Assembly: GCA_024741835.1 (NCBI GenBank)
Contig: JAENRP010000175.1
Span: 61,377-92,466, forward strand
Length of the DNA: 31,090 nucleotides
Reading direction: 5' to 3'
DNA from: Diplocarpon mali
Lineage: Eukaryota; Ascomycota; Leotiomycetes; Helotiales; Drepanopezizaceae
Below, piece after piece: positions 1 through 11,580 of the stretch (position 1 is its first letter; every line of letters begins with the position of its first letter). The notes under the pieces were generated by a model. The model was not told the origin of the DNA and made no database searches. It saw only the letters and a list, made by a program, of their open reading frames with translations. A program made the position numbers and the translations under genes.

Positions 1-431
1 AAAAAAAACTCTCCTTTTTTTCTTTTACCTTTAATAATAATATAGCCCTAGTTTAGGCCTTTTAATATATCAGTTTTCTTGCACTTAAGGTTTGCTAGTA
101 ATTGATATGCTATTACCTTAACCTATATTGTTTTATATTCTTTGCTAATAGTAGTAGGGGCTACTACTTTTATTATTTGAAACATATATAGAGACCTAAG
201 ATAGATAGGTCTTATAATATATATCATATAATTAGCGTAGGACAGCGGGAGGATAAAAGGGCCATCTTCTATATATAGAGATAGCGCATATCGCTATAGT
301 ACTAAATATACCCTATACTTGGGACTTATTCCCAACATCTTGTCTAAGAGAGCCCGCTTATGGTGCTTCCTCCTCTTGTTTTTAGGTCTTCCCTTAGGCC
401 TATTCTTGTATTGTCTCCCCTCAGTTTTATA
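1..431. other. Unassigned AT-rich sequence left of element A
   Basis: No gene or recognisable transposon domain was found. The stretch begins with an A run and a T/C-rich tract, is AT-rich and TA-rich like the rest of the window, and shows no match to the repeated families further in. It abuts an 11 bp remnant of the LTR of element A at 432. The missing rest of that LTR implies either another insertion or a deletion, with this sequence belonging to the intruder or to the far flank. The neighbouring sequence needed to decide lies outside the window. Confidence 0.4.
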
Positions 432-442
432 CTATTTTAATA
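432..442 (-). repeat. Remnant of the 3' LTR of element A
   Basis: The sequence CTATTTTAATA corresponds to the end of the left LTR of element B (CTATCTTAATA at 16840-16850), with one C-to-T change. It is followed by the same polypurine tract, read as CCCTTAC on this strand. Similarity to B stops upstream of 432. The match is short, so the exact break is uncertain by a few bases. Confidence 0.55.
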
Positions 443-574
443 CCCTTACTTAGACCTTACTTTAATTGATTTATAGTTAGGAAAATAATAACTATCCTTT
501 TGCGCTAATCTAACTCTTAAGTATCTCTTTAAATTAAAAATAATTAATTAATAGCAACTTCTATTAAAATTACT

Positions 575-745
575 AAACTCTACTCGTAAGGCAGGACTAA
601 GAGTCAATTTTCCCAAAAGCGTTCCTTTATAAGACTATATGATTTAACTCGCAGTCTGGGCCTAAGAGTCGATTTAAAAAACTTTCCTTTATAAGACTAT
701 ATAACCTAACTCGTAAGGCGGGCTTAAGAGTTATCTTTAAGCCTA
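575..745 (-). repeat. Short tandem repeat at the 3' end of pol, element A
   Basis: Three units of about 62-64 bp each carry the core CTCGCAG...CTAAGAGTC followed by a CCTTTATAAGACTATAT tail. The core is the same as that of the array inside pol (3853-4209). On the minus strand two units of the B copy read as T-P-K/R-x-x-L/P-R/Q-V peptides. The third is out of frame with them, and in A a homopolymer length change shifts the frame as well. The repeat may therefore be a decayed coding tail or partly 3' untranslated sequence. Confidence 0.6.
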
Positions 746-3700
746 TTAAGCCCCTACTATCTTTTATAATCTTAGTATATCTTTAAACGCTTTAAACTTT
801 ATAACTATCTTTAATAGCTTTGTAAATCCATCTACTACTATTCGATCGGTTAAGATATAAGTAATTAATAACTTATTCTTTATAATAAAGTTGCAGATAA
901 AGTAGTAAGTAATATTAATATATTTCGATTGCTTATATAAGTATAGATTCTTTATAAGTATAATCGCCTTTATATTATTTGCTTAAAGATTAATATAATT
1001 CTTATCTCATTTAATATACTTAATGAAACCTATATCTTTTAAAACTTAAGCGATTTATAATTCTTACTTACAATTTGATAATATTAATATATATTTGGCC
1101 TTAGTGCTTATAATAGCTATTGATTTTTATTTCCTACTTCCTTATAATATAGGTCTATTATATAGTACTATTATACTTTTAAATATACTTTTCCGACCTT
1201 TTATATTTGCCTAATTGGAATTAGTATATACCTTAAGCTTTGCGCTTATATATTTTATTAATTTATATCTTACTTTTTATATAATTGTTAATTGAAAGTA
1301 CCTTTTAAGTTGCTTAATTGCATTCTTATATTAAATTATCAGATCCTTTAGATTCTAATTAAGTTGCCTAATAATAAAGGCGATATTTGGTCTTATATAT
1401 ACTATAGTATATATAATTGCTTTAATATCTTATTAGTACTTCTTTAGATCTCCTTTTTTACTTATTTTTATTAATAGGCTTTAACTTATTATACTTTCCT
1501 TCGATTGGAGTACGCTTTAGCTTAAAGTTAAGAGTATAAGTAGAGAGTCCTATTCGGTCTAGGATCTTTTTAATATACTACTTTTAATCTAACTAGAGTT
1601 CTTAAGTAAAGCGGTTCCTTATAATATAGATGCTAAGGATCTTATAAATTCCCCTTAGATCCTTAGTATTAAAACGTTTTCAAATAGTTATAAAGAACTA
1701 ATCTAATTAAGTAGTTATTTTCGCAGCTATAGTAATATTATTAATATATAGTAGCAACTTGATCTACACTTAGTATAAGTAAATAGATAAGGGTTAGCTA
1801 GGCTTTAAATAAATCCTATTTCTATTAAAGTAAAACTATATAAGGAGTTCTAATTATAAGTTGATTGTTTAAGCTTATAGATACTATATAGTATATAAAG
1901 AGAGTAGCTAGTATATATAGGAATACTATTAGGTTAAGAGAGAAAAATCCGTTCCTTTATAATTGCTTTAGTGAATGTATTTTTAATATTATACTATCTG
2001 CATTTAAGGTTCTTAGCAGTTACTATTACTATAAATATGCAAAGGGTGTTTATATAAACTATTAGTATAAATGTATTGAAGTAGTCTTCTTTATATTATC
2101 AAAAGAAGCCTTTAGCTATAAGCCTTGCCTTATAATGTTTTAAGGTCTTATTTATATATATTTTAATTATAAAAACCCACTTTATTAATATTAGGTTTAT
2201 ATCCTTTAGCGTCGGTTCTTCTATCTATATGCTATTTATAGTAAGAGAGCTTATCTCCTTTTAAATTGCCTTATTTTATATTACTCTATTTTTTAAATTA
2301 TTAATAGCTTTATTATATATCTTTAAAAGAGAGATTTTCATTATCCTTTTAGTAGCTAGGAACGTATTATCTTTATTAAAGCTCTATTAAAGTTCGAGCT
2401 TATAAATCCTATGTACTATTATAGCTTAGATACGCTTAAACTTGCGTTTATTTAAGGTGTCTTTTAGTTCTAAGTCTTTATTCCTCTTTAAAGGCGTAGG
2501 TTCGGCTATAGGTTCTATAGGCTTATTATCTAAGGAACTGCTTTCTAATAGTAGAGGCTTATTATTACTTATATCTATTTTAGGAATATCTTTTACTATA
2601 GGCACTTTAATTAAAGGGATAATAATATTAAAGTTATTTTATACTTTAAGTAGTTTGCAAACGATAGGAATAGTCTATTCGGCCTTTAGGTAACTAGTAG
2701 GTTATCGATTAGTAGGTGCGCTTAATATACTTAAGCTTAGAGAAAAGGGTTATTAGTTCGGCTTAATAGTATTACTATTAAGTGGTATACCTTGCGAATC
2801 TTTAAGTATATAGAGCTTTAAGGATAGCTCTCCCCTATTTTGAGATTTATTAAACTTAACTATTAAGGATGTAATTACTTGCTTTAAATTTAGTGCATAT
2901 ACTATCTATTGCTTTATTATCTATTTAATATATTTAATAAATATATACTCTCTACTTTAGTCTATTAGCTTCTTGCTCTTTATACCTGCGGGCTAGGACT
3001 TTAGGCTAATATAAGAGTAGTAAACGCTTTTAAAGACGCAGATATAGTTTAAGCTTAGTTTCTATTTGAAATATACCTTATATAGTGATATTTAAGTACT
3101 ATTAACTATTAGTCTATTACCTATTCTATTTCGCAAGTATACATTTGCCTTAATCGTAAGGTCTTAGAATTCTAGTAGTAAGTTAGTATTTTATAATAGA
3201 GCGCAATAGTTAGTCTCTACTTATTAGATGCTTCGCTTAGTAATACTATTCTAATAGGAACCTTTGTATATTATAGTTGGTTTATAATAAATTCCTTATT
3301 TTGCCTATTTATTAAGCTTTACCCTAATCTCTAATATATTATTAGACTTAATAGCTATTAGCTTTAATTAGGTCTAGCGTTCCTTTATTACTTTTTAAGT
3401 TTTTAGCTTTTTTATAAGCTTAGATTTAGTTTTAGTATAAATAGTCTATATCTATTAAATGGAATTATCTACTATTTAAAAAAACTAATTATTTCCTTTA
3501 ATTAAAGTTATAAATAGTTTAGTAGTATTAATAGATATTAGCGCTAGTATCGAATCTTTCTATAGACTAAGCTTAATTTGTATTTGATTTTAAAAATTTT
3601 ATTAGCTTGCAAATTTAGTATATTAAGTAATCCTTTAATACTTAGATCTTTTATTTTAAAGTTAAGACCTTATATAGGCCCTTTAATTTCTTTAGCTTTA

Positions 3701-3852
3701 AATGCGTAAATCTTCTATATATTAGCTAATACTTTAATAGGCTTTCGGCTTTTAATAGCTTTAATAGCCTATTATTAGTCGATACTTTATTATTAGCAGC
3801 TAGAAAGGACTAATAATAGCAGTTTAAGGTTTTGCCGTTTTCTAATTGCAAG

Positions 3853-4209
3853 CCTGGCTTAGGAGTCATTTTTAGTAAAACCGCAAGATCTACTCGCAGT
3901 CCTAGCTTAAGAGTCGATTTCTTAGAAATAGTAAGATCTTCTCGCGGTCTTAGCTTAAGAGTTATTTTTAACAAATCCGCAAAGTTTACTTGCAGTCTTA
4001 GCTTAAGAGTTATTTCTATGAATTTTACTTATAATCCTAGCCTAAGAGTTATTATTAGCAAATCTGCAGAATCTATTCGCAGGCCTGGCCTAAGAGTCAT
4101 TTCTATTAAATTCACTTATAATCCTAGCTTAAGAGTTATCTTTAAAAATATATTATATTCTACTTATAATCTTAGCTTAAGAGTTATTTTTATAAATTTT
4201 ACTTATAAT
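3853..4209 (-). repeat. In-frame 39/48 bp repeat array in pol, element A (8 units)
   Basis: The array has eight units of 48, 48, 48, 39, 48, 39, 48 and 39 bp, plus a degenerate ninth at 4210 and an isolated one near 4300. Every unit begins CCTAGCTTAAGAGT or a close transition variant. All unit lengths are multiples of three. On the minus strand, in the frame that joins protease to integrase, each unit reads as 13 or 16 residues of the form T-L/P-K-L/P-G-L-Q-V-x. Many Gln codons are now TAA. The B copy has seven units, so one 48 bp unit was gained or lost. The 171-codon open frame on the plus strand is a shadow of this array. Confidence 0.88.
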
Positions 4210-4630
4210 CCTAGCTTAAGAGTCTATCTATTCTCCTTATTCTTACTTAATTATATTAAGGTAAAGAGTGCACTTTCCTTAAAGGAATCCATTTATAAGT
4301 TTAGCTTAAGAGTTAATTTCTATAATATTACTTTTAAGATAATATAAAGTCTATCTTTGATTTTAGCTTTAAAGATCACTTTATAATTATAATTTATAAA
4401 TTATATAAATTGATTATTAAAAACTCTTATATAATTCAATTCTATATAGATCTTATAGTTATATAAAAGATTAATACCTAAGCTAGGCATAAGGAGAATA
4501 TTTTACAAAAGGAAAGAAATGCTAGTAATATTTATCTCTATTATACCTATCGAATCTGTATATAACCTTCTACTACTAATCTTAATAAAGCGCCTTTTTA
4601 TTTTAATAAGCGGGCCTTTAAATAGGTAGG

Positions 4631-4635
4631 GTTTA
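4631..4635. repeat. Target-site duplication of E1, left copy (GTTTA)
   Basis: GTTTA precedes the 5' LTR of E1 and is repeated at 12238-12242 after the 3' LTR. Element B shows the single-copy site (GTTTA at 20993-20997) with no insertion, which proves the boundaries. Confidence 0.95.
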
Positions 4636-4832
4636 TGTCGTGCAGAATGGGCGGAGTCTCCACTTATTCTGGAGACCCTCCACGTGACTCTGCTAAGTCA
4701 TAGACTCTCTCTTTTCTTTCCGAAGTCTCCTTACCATATATATACTAGAGAATAATATGATCAATCATCTTCTCCTACTTTTACAAGCCTCTTAAGCGAC
4801 CTAATAAAGGCCTTCTAGCCGACCGCACTATA
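4636..4832 (+). repeat. 5' LTR of E1
   Basis: The 197 bp repeat starts TGTCGTGCAG and ends GCACTATA, a RIP form of the GCACCACA seen in the 3' LTR. It differs from the 3' LTR mostly by C/T and G/A changes, plus a 2 bp GA insertion near 4749. A TATA-like CCATATATATAC lies near 4734 and is the likely promoter core. The LTR ends form short inverted repeats (TGTCGTGC against TGTGGTGC). Confidence 0.93.
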
Positions 4833-4850
4833 GTTATAAGTCCTATAAGC
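4833..4850 (+). other. Primer-binding site of E1 (half-tRNA type)
   Basis: GTTATAAGTCCTATAAGC follows the LTR directly. Allowing one G-to-A RIP change it resembles GTTATGAG-C-CC, the complement of the initiator tRNA-Met anticodon arm, as used by Drosophila copia and yeast Ty5. The TRIM has the same 18 bp with a single C/T difference. Confidence 0.6.
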
Positions 4851-5039
4851 ACTTTAATATGCTTTCTCTTTGCATACAACTGGCTAAAGGGCCCTTTAAG
4901 CTCTTAACCGACTTTCCGAGTATTTATAATAACTTAAAGGACCTTTATTTTTAATTAATAAATCTCCATTTTCCAATCGAACCTTATTTGCAAACTTCAT
5001 TTATATACTTAACCTTTTTTATTAAACTCTATTTAATAT

Positions 5040-6310
5040 ATCTAACGCTTTAAGTATCTCTAAGCCTTACTTTAATACCTCTGCCTCTTAAGTAAAGTGG
5101 TTTAGTAAATATATATTCTTTACTAAGCTTTATAATATTACTATTTTTACTAATCTAAGACTCTTATTTAAATCAATTGTAAAGACTGAGCCTTAAGCTT
5201 CTTTTATATAAGAGCTTAAGGAACTGGAAACAGCCAACCTTTGCATAGTATACGCAAGGTTATATAAAGAGTATATAGCAACTCTATCTAAATAGATTTA
5301 CGCCCGCTTTCCCTTAGGAGATCTATCAAAGGCTCCTCCTCTATAGGCCTCTTATAAAGATATTAAAGATAAATATGAAATTCTAATAAAGGAGCACCTT
5401 ATGTATAAGGAGACTTAGAAGACTTAATGCAAATACTATAAACTACTATTAGAATAGGTCTTTAAAACTATCGATAGAACACTTTTAGCTTTTACAATAG
5501 CTTAAGCTTAAATCCAAGCTAAGAAGCTCTCCTCCTTAATACTTAATAGAGATACTCCTATAAGTGGAACTACTACTAATAACCTATATGCCAATTTAAT
5601 AAACTAGCAACTCTTACTCTAAGGCTTAGTATCCATTTTAAAGTATGATATTACGCCTTCTGATAAGGCTATTTAGTCTTAAACGAGGCTCTAGTACTAT
5701 GATATACTACGCTAAGGCAAGACTAGGAGAACCAACACTTAGCAGTAGATCTAGGAGTAATAAGAGGCGTACCGCCTAATAGAGTAATACAGTCTTCTTA
5801 AGATCAAAGGGAGACTAAGAGTAATTGACTTTTTAAACTTAATTATAGTAAAGATTAATCTAAGTTAGGCGACCCACTTAAAGGAGGAAATAATCACTAA
5901 TAAGTAGATAGGAACCCTATATAAGTATAACCTAATATAGCTAAACCGCGCCTTAATAGGTATTAAATCTAATAAAGCGATTGATAATAAAGGGCTAGCA
6001 GTTTTTACTACTCGAGAGTCTCTCTTAGATGCTGAAACCCCTTTGCAGGCTCTAGCAAGCAGCTTTTAAAATCGCTCTATAAGCTTTAAAAGGGAAATCA
6101 GGCCTAAGTACTCTTATAAAGGCTCTACTAACTACTATTAAAAGCCCTAGGACTATTAGAAACTATTATATACTATAGATAGGCGCAAGGAAAATATAAA
6201 GGTTCTCCCCTTATAAGATAAGGTCCTATAAATACAAAAGGCGTTAAATGCAAAAGACTAGTTCAAGGGTCTTTAAGTATAACTTAAGGAGAATAATATT
6301 ATAGTAATAG
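5040..6310 (+). pseudogene. Copia gag pseudogene of E1
   Basis: In one plus-strand frame a long Gag-like protein can be read with repeated TAA or TAG at Gln positions. It contains a hydrophilic segment rich in Lys, Glu and Gln. Near its end (6109-6162) is a zinc-knuckle remnant, Y-S-Y-K-G-S-T-N-Y-Y, in which Tyr and Lys stand where Cys and His would be expected (TGT or TGC to TAT or TAC, CAT to TAT). Gag would form the virus-like particle in the cytoplasm. The exact start codon could not be fixed. All stops seen are of the CAA/CAG-to-TAA/TAG kind. Not functional. Confidence 0.75.
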
Positions 6311-6359
6311 TAATTGATAAATTCAAAGGAAAGGCTTTAGCCTTTAAGAAGGATAGTTC

Positions 6360-9300
6360 AAGTAAAAGGGAGAACTCACTAGTCTTTATAGTAATAGATC
6401 CCTCTGCCTTTAACGCTTTTGAAAAATCGTTTAATATCTACTACCTCTTTAAGCTAAAACGCTACCTACTCTCTTTAAATACGCTCCTTAACAATTGCGC
6501 AGCTATTTATATTATTAATTCGAAGGATTTACTTATCGCAAGTACCTTTAAGCCTTCTAGCGACTTATAATAATATATTAAAGTAGGTACCTTAAGACTC
6601 TTAATCATTAGGAGAAGTGATAAATATATAGCAGACTCTCTTTTATAGTATAATGGCTCTCTTATAAGGATAATATTACGCAATATTACTATTATAAAGG
6701 AATTTACTACTAATATTATCTTAAAGAGGCTCCTTATAGATAAGGGTTTTTAGTATTTTAAGGTAGACCTTACTTTATACTTTAAGAGCATTAGAAATTC
6801 TATAAAGCGAGCTTAATTAAAGTATTATTATAATCTCATTTTCTTTAAATATAAGCCTATTAACTATTTAAATCTCCTAAATATACTTTAATATAACTTC
6901 TTTATCTTAATAGCATTTCCTATAGCTAAGATAATACTTTATAATAGGTTTTAGTCTAGCTATATGCCTATTAAGGTGCGGGATAATAACGTATATATAT
7001 AGCACCTTCGCGCTAGCTACTTAAGCGCAAAGGCTCTTTAAGCGCTAATCAAGTGCGCTAAGGGAGTAAAGATCAAGGGAATATAGAAGCTAAAGTACCT
7101 TATATACGTAGTAGCGTCTGCTAAGCAAGTTATTTCTTACGCTACCTTTAAGAACTAATCTCTAAGGCCTTTCTTTAAGATCTCTTAGGATCTTTTTAAC
7201 TTTTTAAATAATTTATATAATAGCTACTTATAGGTTCTTTTAATTAAGGACAAGTATAGCGATATGCTTTAGACGTTCCTATTAAGATTAAAGGGCAGAG
7301 ACGTAGTTATAAAGGTCCTCTAGGCCTTTAAAGCATAGGTGAAATACTAATATAAGCTTTTTATTTGCAAGATTAAATAAGATAATAATACTTTAATAAT
7401 CTCCTTAAGGGAAGATTCTCTTATAAAGTACTAGAGATAGGTAAAAGAGGAGGGAATCGATTTAGAGCTTACTTCTACTTATATATACTAACCTAATAAA
7501 GGCGTAGAGCGAGTAGGAAGGGAGTTAATTAAACGCTTTATTAAAATAAGGATCTACGCCAGGCTTTTAGCAAGCCTTTAGCTAGAGGTTATAAAGGCTA
7601 TTATATACTTTTATAATATCTTCTTACTTACTAAGAAGAAGATGATCTTATTAAGTAAGGCTCTTTATAATTAGTTTAAATAGTATTTTCGATTTTATAA
7701 GCCTCTACTTATTAAGCAGATAATAGTAAGCTTAAAGCCTAACTAGAGTTGCGTTTATATATATAGCACTTACGTATACCCTTTAATTAAAGAGAAGGAG
7801 GTAAGGAGGGACCGCCGAACCTTTAAAATTAAACTATAAGGGCACTTAAGTTACTTAATTAGATATATTACCTTTAATATTTATAAAATCTAAGTTCTTA
7901 TACTTTAGCAAATAATAATAACTTATAATATTAAATTCGATAAGTCTCTCTTCTATAGTCCAGAAGCTAAGCGCGTAAATCCTATATCGCACTAGGAACT
8001 TAAGACAACTCTCTAATTGATTAAAGAAGAAGAAGGAGCTTAAAATGCTAAGTTCGAAGGTATTTTCGAAGAATCGGAGCTTATTATAAGGTTAAACGCA
8101 ATTACTATAAAAGAAGCCGCTATATAGAAAGAGCCTATATTATAAACTAACGCTACTTTATAGCCTTTAACTAATAATATAAAAGGCCTTAACCTAAATC
8201 CAAATTCTTTAAAAGACCTACTTAAAAACTCGAGAGTAAAAGCAAGCGAATTAAAAGCCACTTTACCAATCTCTAAGAAGGCAAATAGCAACTAAAGCTT
8301 AAGGGTAATAATTCCTTATAGAGACCCTATTAAAGAAGGAACTATAGACGACTTTAAGGGAGTCTTTAAAGATGAGTTTTATAAGGCAATCGGCAGATCT
8401 TTAGCTGCTATTTTATATAAGAATAGAAATAGCTTAAAGGCTTTAAGACAGAGTCTTTAATTATAAAGGCAAGCTTTAGTAAACTTTAATAAAAGGCTAA
8501 AGGCACTACTATTAAGATCTAGGAGGAGCTTTAATAATCTTATAAGAAGCGATCTAGTAAAAGGAGCAGGCCTTAATAATATAATACCTTAAGTTATAAT
8601 ACTAGCTTAAAGACTATAGGCTTAAGAGATAAAGCTACTTAGACTCTTAAAGGAACCTTTAATAATAATAAAAATAAAGGAGGAAACCTATAAAGAAAAG
8701 CGCAAAGAGGAACTCCCTCTTCTTAAGTAAAAGAGGAAAAGATACTTAAGCGTTAAGTAATAGGAGACTTTAAAAGTATACGCTATTACTTTAAAGTATA
8801 TATTCTCTTAAAGTAATATTAATTTACCTTACTCTTTATATATATTAGAGTTTATATTAACCTTTTAAGCAAATAAATAAATAAGAGAGAATAGGAAGGA
8901 CTATTTAATAGTTTATATAATCGTTAAAACTATAATTGATAGTTAGGCAAAGGATAAAGCGTAATCTTTTAACCGCCTATAGTACTAAGGCTTTTTACCA
9001 AAGCCTTTAAAAGGATAGCTAGACTTAAAGAAGCACCCTTTTAGCAAACGATTTAAAGAAGGAGGACATTAGAAGATTAGGAATTTAAAATCTCAGAGTT
9101 GCTAAAGAATTATATAAAGGGACTATTCGAAGCCTTTGCTAATATTATTAAAGTAGGTTTTTACCTATAAAGTCAATAGCTCTAGCGAGCTTCTAAAGTG
9201 CCGATTATAGCTAGTTATATAAGGGGATCTTTAAGATAAAGCTTCAATTTTTTCAACCTATATAACTACGCTTATAGCAAGGTCTTTTAAAGTACTAATA

Positions 9301-10560
9301 GCGCTTATTGCATACTTCGATATAAAAGTAAAGTAATTCGATATTATTAATATATTTATTAATACTCCTAAAGACCTAAGGAGTGCTTTAGTTATATACT
9401 TCTTACTAAATGGCTTTAAGCGCCTTAGTATAGTAGTAGAACTAGACCGCGCGCTCTATAGGTTAAAAGACTCTTTAATACTATAGTATAAGAACTTCGT
9501 AAGAATGCTTAAGGGCCTTTAACTTAAGCTATTAGGCGAAGAGCCTTATATTTTTATAATAAAGGATCGCATAGTCTTTATAGCGTTTTATATTAATAAT
9601 ATTTAAGTATTATATAAGGCCTTTAACTTAAATCAAGCGACTTATCTAATTAAAGACCTAAAGAGGGTATATAAGCTTACTATTATAGGAGATATCTCTT
9701 AGTTCCTTAAAGTAAGGATTATTTAAGATAAGAAGGTAAAGAGGATCTCCTTAGTTTATAATACTTATATTAAAAAGATCGCTTAAAAGTTTAGAGCTAA
9801 TATAAGGAAAGTGCTTAATATTCTATTACTAAAGAAGGAGTTTGTTAAGAACTTAAGGCAAGCTTTCTTAAAAAAGGTAAAGGAGTACTAAGAGAAAATA
9901 GGCTCTATTTTTTATATAATGATTATAATACGCTTAGATATTGCATTTGCAGCCTCCTAACTATCTTTCTTCCTAACTAATTTAAGCTTTAAGCACCTTT
10001 TAGCTATAGATTAGACGCTTTAATACTTATATAGTATACGCTTTTTAAAAATTACTTATAACTTTAAGGCTAAGGAATACCAATTGATTACTTCTTTAAA
10101 TGCTTCTTTTAAAGATAATTAAAAGACCTGCAGATTCTTTTAAGGATACGTCTTCTTTCTATTTAAAGGACTAATTATTTAAAAAGCGAATCGCTAAGCG
10201 ATTATCATACTCTCTTTTATTAAAGTAGAACTCTATAGTATAGTTTCTATTGCAAAGAAGATAATAGCTATAAAACGCCTCTTTAAAGAGATTCATATAG
10301 ACTCCCTCTTTAGATAGAATATATATTATAATAACTAATAGACAATTTAGCTAATTATTATAAAGAATAAGAAAATTAAAATAAGCCTTCGATATATCGA
10401 AATCAGCAATATATAAATCTGCTAAAAGTATTAAAGAAGAAGCTTTTAAATAATCTACCTCTCTACTAAAGAGATATATGTAAATAGGCTTATTAAGAAC
10501 CTAGACTACTAGAAGTTTAAAAGCTTTATTTATTTATTAAACCTCTAAAGCTTTTAAATA
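6360..10560 (+). pseudogene. Copia pol pseudogene of E1 (protease, integrase, reverse transcriptase, RNase H)
   Basis: A protease-like stretch lies near 6487-6545 (L-L-N-N-C-A-A-I-Y-I). The pre-integrase segment is near 7000-7170 (L-S-A-K-A-L then A-L-I-K). Integrase continues to about 7570, with Y-Q/stop-P-N-K-G-V-E-R at about 7488-7520, where the catalytic Glu is kept. The integrase C-terminal part runs to about 7970. Reverse transcriptase is around 8900-9900, with its catalytic motif read Y-I-N-N at about 9591-9602. RNase H ends near 10540 with a recognisable S-T-K-E-I-Y-A-N-R-L-I-K tail, close to the usual T-K-E-M-L-A-D-x-L-T-K of copia RNase H. The region 8000-8900 between integrase and reverse transcriptase is low in recognisable motifs. 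Many stops; not functional. Confidence 0.82.
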
Positions 10561-10821
10561 ATCATTTAATAACTTGCACTTACTAGTAAGTAGTTACTTA
10601 TTATTAGAAGACTTATACTTATAAGCTCCTACTCTTTTATAATTATATTTATTTATTTTCTTTTATAAAGCATATTATAAAAGCTTCTCCTTTTTTAAAA
10701 ATATAAGATAAGTAATATTCCTAAGCTGCTATTATAAAGTGCGACCCTTTTTTAAATCCTTTCAATTAAAGCCAAGAGCTGCGAAGCTATAGCTATAAGC
10801 TTTGTATAAATCTCCTTTTAA

Positions 10822-11172
10822 AAGAGGCCTAAAGGCACTCCCTTAGCCAAAGGCCTACTAGCAAATATACTAGCAATAGTAGGGGCAAAGGCGGAAGGTG
10901 CGGCAAAGGCGATAGAAGCAAGGATAGTAAAAGTAGTAGCAATAGTAGGAGTAGTAATAGCAAGGATAAGGATAGAAGAGATAAAGGAAGATACTATAGC
11001 AGCAGCTGCGATAATAGTAGCAAATAGGATAAAAGCGGCGGCAGCAATAGCAAAGGCGAATAGGTCTAAGCTAAAGGGGCTAGAAGTAAATGGGAATAGT
11101 ATATTAAAAGTAAAGGAGGCAGCGATACTACTATTCGCAAGAGTAGCAGGCCCTCTTAGCATTAAAGTCTAA
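10822..11172 (+). CDS. Possible accessory ORF after pol in E1: 116-codon Ala/Lys/Arg-rich, function unknown
   Basis: The frame opens after TAA at 10819-10821 with K-R-P-K-G-T-P-L-A-K-G and runs without a stop to TAA at 11170-11172. It is rich in Ala, Lys, Arg, Ile and Val, with a basic start, the stretch I-A-A-A-A-I-I-V-A-N-R and a later K-A-N-R-S-K. There is no ATG at its head; TTT-TAA upstream could be a RIP-altered CAA, so a longer original frame is possible. The D copy (26933-27283, minus) is open over exactly the same 351 bp. Against this, the composition (GCA, AAG, GAA codons, few CAA, CAG or TGG) makes RIP stops unlikely anyway, and the antisense frame (10818-11162) is also open. Low confidence as a real gene. 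Confidence 0.3.
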   Translation, partial: KRPKGTPLAKGLLANILAIVGAKAEGAAKAIEARIVKVVAIVGVVIARIRIEEIKEDTIAAAAIIVANRIKAAAAIAKANRSKLKGLEVNGNSILKVKEAAILLFARVAGPLSIKV

Positions 11173-11524
11173 TCGCTCCTATCTTTTAAAAATTAGCTTA
11201 AAATTTAATAAGACTTAATAAAATGTACTATAGAAGCTCTAAAGCGCACCCTTTACTATATTAAGTAATAGCGCTACCTCCTCCTTAAAGGTACCGCAAG
11301 CGCAGGCCGATACAATAGCCTCCTAGGAGGCAAGGAGAGGTCCGCTGGCCTACTAGCAGCTGTTGCTTAGTACTATATAATAAATGTAACATATATTAAA
11401 GGTACTATTAAAGTACTAATAATCGAGATTGCTAGTACTCTTATATATAATATAGCATATATACGCGTTATTATATTCTATCGTAGGCTTTAGTATATAA
11501 CGCGTAGTAAGGGCGGGGCTCTTA

Positions 11525-11580
11525 GGCGGCGGCGGCGGTAGCGGCGGCGGCAAGGGCAGTAGGAACGGCAGCGGCGGCTT
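11525..11580. repeat. GGC/GCA-rich trinucleotide tract in E1
   Basis: This is an imperfect GGC repeat with AGC, AAG and AAC interruptions, in strong contrast to the AT-rich surroundings. Its equivalent in D lies at about 15335-15390 on the opposite strand, with a different unit arrangement. RIP acts mostly on CpA, so CpG/GpG-rich DNA keeps its composition; this explains its survival. In one plus frame it reads poly-Ala with Arg and Val, in another poly-Gly with Ser. Confidence 0.75.

Larger units (their letters stand above)
760..4635 (-). pseudogene. Copia pol pseudogene of element A (protease end, integrase, reverse transcriptase, RNase H)
   Basis: Pol is read on the minus strand from the E1 junction at 4635 toward 760. 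In order, it holds the downstream part of the protease, the repeat array (3853-4209), a pre-integrase and integrase segment (about 2700-3830), and reverse transcriptase. The catalytic motif near 1725-1745 reads L-Y-I-N-N-I-T-I-A-A, the RIP-altered form of L-Y-V-D-D. RNase H follows toward 780. The frame is full of TAA and TAG codons that the B copy or family logic shows to be former CAA and CAG. The protease is cut by E1 a few codons after its catalytic triplet, which lies at about 12264-12272 on the other side. Not functional. Confidence 0.85.

Noticed and set aside
2442..2693. 83-codon hydrophobic plus-strand frame, with a longer counterpart at 18868-19167
   Set aside because: Antisense shadow of the pol region (between integrase and reverse transcriptase) of A and B on the minus strand.
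3832..4347. 171-codon plus-strand open frame with S-L-R-V repeats, and its counterpart at 20242-20709
   Set aside because: It is the antisense of the pol repeat array; the minus-strand frame joins protease and integrase, so the plus frame is a shadow.
4831..4850. tRNA gene fragment at the primer-binding sites
   Set aside because: Only 10-12 bases match the tRNA complement and no cloverleaf can be drawn; a primer-binding site explains it.
10818..11162. 114-codon minus-strand Ala/Ile-rich, membrane-like open frame in E1
   Set aside because: It is antisense to the 116-codon frame and to the element; the D copy lacks its ATG. Both strands are open because of composition, and the sense frame is the better candidate.
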